Shown piece after piece: positions 62,715 to 64,000 of a stretch of DNA of 64,000 nt; within the stretch, counting starts at the first letter, position 1, and every line of letters begins with the position of its first letter. Location of the stretch: contig VRUI01000008.1 of assembly GCA_019456225.1 (NCBI GenBank), positions 31,254 to 95,253 on the forward strand, given 5' to 3'. The stretch is from Planctomycetota bacterium (lineage in GTDB: Bacteria; Planctomycetota; Phycisphaerae; Sedimentisphaerales; Anaerohalosphaeraceae). The position numbers were made by a program, and so were the translations under genes. Under the pieces are notes generated by a model. That model saw nothing but the letters and a program-made list of their open reading frames with translations. It did not search any database and had not been told where the DNA came from.

Positions 62715-63680
62715 GTGATTAACAAACTTTTTACAGTTGCCAAAAACACCTTCACCGAAACTCTAAGACAACCGGTTTACAGCGTTATACTTGCATTTGC
62801 GCTGTTTTTGTTTATCCTGAGCCCATCAATAACGATGTACTCACTTGACGAAGACATAAAACTTCTTCGTGAGATTGGACTTTCTACGCTTTTTATAACG
62901 GGATTGTTCATTGCTATTTTTTCGGCAGCGTCTGCTGTCACCGAAGAAATTGAATCTAAGACCATTACTACTGTGCTTTCAAAACCTATTGGGCGGCCGA
63001 CTTTTATCTTCGGCAAATTCCTTGGGGTTTCTGCAGCTGTTGCCCTGGCGCACTATATTTGCTCGATAGCGTACCTTATGATAGTACGACACGGGGTACT
63101 GGAGACGGCTAGCGATACCCATGACTGGCCGGTGATAACCGTCGCGGCATTTGCATTATTGCTGGCTTTTCTGCTAACTGCTTTCCTGAACTACTCTTAC
63201 GACTGGAACTTTTTGTCGACAATGGTGAAAGCGGTAGCGATTTTGGGCACGGTCGGGCTGATAATTCTGTCGATTTTCGATAAGGAATGGCACTTCAACC
63301 CTGGGGATAACCATATTGAGATATTCGATATTAACGCTGCGGTGTTGCTTTTGCTAGCCGTGATATTGCTGGTTTCGCTGGCTGTGATGTTCTCAACCCG
63401 CTTTAACGTGGTGTTAACGCTTGTTTTTTGTGTTGGTGCGTTTTTGATGGGGCTTATTAGCGATTTTGTTTTTTCACGTAACGCCGATGAGCATTGGTGG
63501 GCTAAGGTTGGCGAGGTGGTTACGCCTAACCTGCAGGTGTTCTGGATCAGTGATGCAATTTACGAGGGAAGCGATATACCGGCAAGCTATATCATCGATA
63601 GCGGCGTCTATACGGCGTTTTATGCAGGGGCAATACTATTATTGGCAATAGCAATGTTCCAAAAACGGCAAGTTGGATAG
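62715..63680 (+). CDS. ABC-2 type transporter permease (second copy)
   Basis: The 321-residue protein has six membrane segments and the N-terminal signature TEEIESKTITTVLSKPIGRPTFIFGKFLGV (in part), similar to the permease at 53242 but without the large soluble insert. It starts at GTG 62715 with AGGA upstream. The ATPase partner is not adjacent in the window. It is divergent from the SPFH run with a 224-nt spacer. Confidence 0.88.
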   Translation: MINKLFTVAKNTFTETLRQPVYSVILAFALFLFILSPSITMYSLDEDIKLLREIGLSTLFITGLFIAIFSAASAVTEEIESKTITTVLSKPIGRPTFIFGKFLGVSAAVALAHYICSIAYLMIVRHGVLETASDTHDWPVITVAAFALLLAFLLTAFLNYSYDWNFLSTMVKAVAILGTVGLIILSIFDKEWHFNPGDNHIEIFDINAAVLLLLAVILLVSLAVMFSTRFNVVLTLVFCVGAFLMGLISDFVFSRNADEHWWAKVGEVVTPNLQVFWISDAIYEGSDIPASYIIDSGVYTAFYAGAILLLAIAMFQKRQVG

Positions 63681-63734
63681 CTCAAACTGCACAGCAGTTT
63701 GAGGGATTTCAGATTTCGGATTCGGCTTTGCCGA
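63681..63734 (+). repeat. Hairpin-heptad-hairpin module after the plus-strand permease
   Basis: Directly after the stop: perfect stem CTCAAACTGC-ACA-GCAGTTTGAG, heptads GATTTCA, GATTTCG, GATTCGG, then hairpin TCGGC-TTT-GCCGA. The last part reads GGATTCGGC-TTT-GCCGAGGC, as in the minus-strand modules, but here on the plus strand, matching this gene's direction. Confidence 0.8.
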
Positions 63735-63899
63735 GGCTGATTTTCTTTTTTTTGGGGGTATTATGGACATTGTCGATATTTCCCACCTATGGTTTTGGGC
63801 GTTATTTTTTGAAATTAATTGAAATTAATTGAACGAAAACGCGAAAAAACCAGATATTTTGACTTTTTTTGGGTAAAAGTGCGCGCTTTTGAACGTTTT

Positions 63900-63929
63900 T
63901 TGACACCTAATTCAGAGGACAAATAAATT
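63900..63929 (+). promoter_or_regulatory. Sigma-70-like promoter
   Basis: TTGACA at 63900-63905 is followed after 17 nt by ATAAAT (or TAAATT after 18). It lies about 40 nt upstream of the ATG at 63966. Confidence 0.55.
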
Positions 63930-63965
63930 CTTGATACCCGTAGTGTCGCTAAGTAGGGGTTTACC

Positions 63966-64000
63966 ATGGAGAGCATGAAGTTTATTGAAGTACACGAAGA
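63966..64000 (+). CDS. Start of an unidentified gene, cut by window end
   Basis: ATG at 63966 (MESMKFIEVHE) follows AGGGG by 6 nt and a good promoter. An alternative ATG is at 63975. Only 11 codons are visible, so no function can be given. Confidence 0.4.
   Translation, partial: MESMKFIEVHE

Noticed and set aside
63763..63822. 19-codon open frame after GGGGG near the window end
   Set aside because: It is short, ends in a small AT repeat and shows no family likeness; kept out as unsupported.

Overview
The window looks like a chromosomal segment of a Gram-negative, outer-membrane-bearing bacterium, most likely a planctomycete of the Phycisphaerae type. The clues are two type II secretion (T2SS) gene sets with a secretin, paired FGly-type sulfatases, many secreted proteins of unknown function, HflK/HflC-like proteins and moderate GC. 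The lineage is inferred from gene content only. I saw no rRNA, tRNA, CRISPR array, transposase or integrase.

Layout. 1-7603 (+) is a T2SS set in the order F(partial)-G-H-I-J-K-L-M, followed by glmS (7824-9692). 9693-10406 holds decayed sequence, including the 3' end of an S46 peptidase gene. 10407-22469 (-) has an M15 peptidase lipoprotein and a second, complete T2SS operon, transcribed E-F-G-H-I-J-K-L-M-C-D. A diverged second copy of the glmS 3' end lies at 23631-23743 in the same orientation as glmS, so direct repeats of that end bracket the second T2SS. 22731-26477 (-) carries a small Arg/Gly-rich exported protein, a DUF362 protein, an ACT protein and a STAS protein. 26562-34410 (-) is an oligopeptide/dipeptide ABC transporter with two tandem, membrane-anchored binding proteins. 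34524-44478 (-) is a run of exported proteins: HEAT-like, phosphatase, two sulfatases, a binding-protein/PQQ-propeller fusion and a propeller protein. 44755-45726 (+) is a lone Gfo/Idh/MocA oxidoreductase. 45802-51152 (-) holds a Na/Pi cotransporter, a small unknown, an inositol-phosphatase-family gene and a UvrD/PcrA helicase. 51280-62490 (-) joins an unknown membrane-anchored protein, an ABC-2 exporter, a P1B-type ATPase and three SPFH proteins. A second ABC-2 permease (62715-63680, +) diverges from it.

The most unusual pattern is a family of intercistronic modules: arrays of 7-nt repeats at the stop codon of one gene, usually followed in the transcript by a short GC-rich hairpin just before the next start. 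They occur at about a dozen places, have different repeat sequences but the same 7-nt period, and keep the same orientation relative to transcription on both strands. In several genes the stop codon and last residues lie inside the array.
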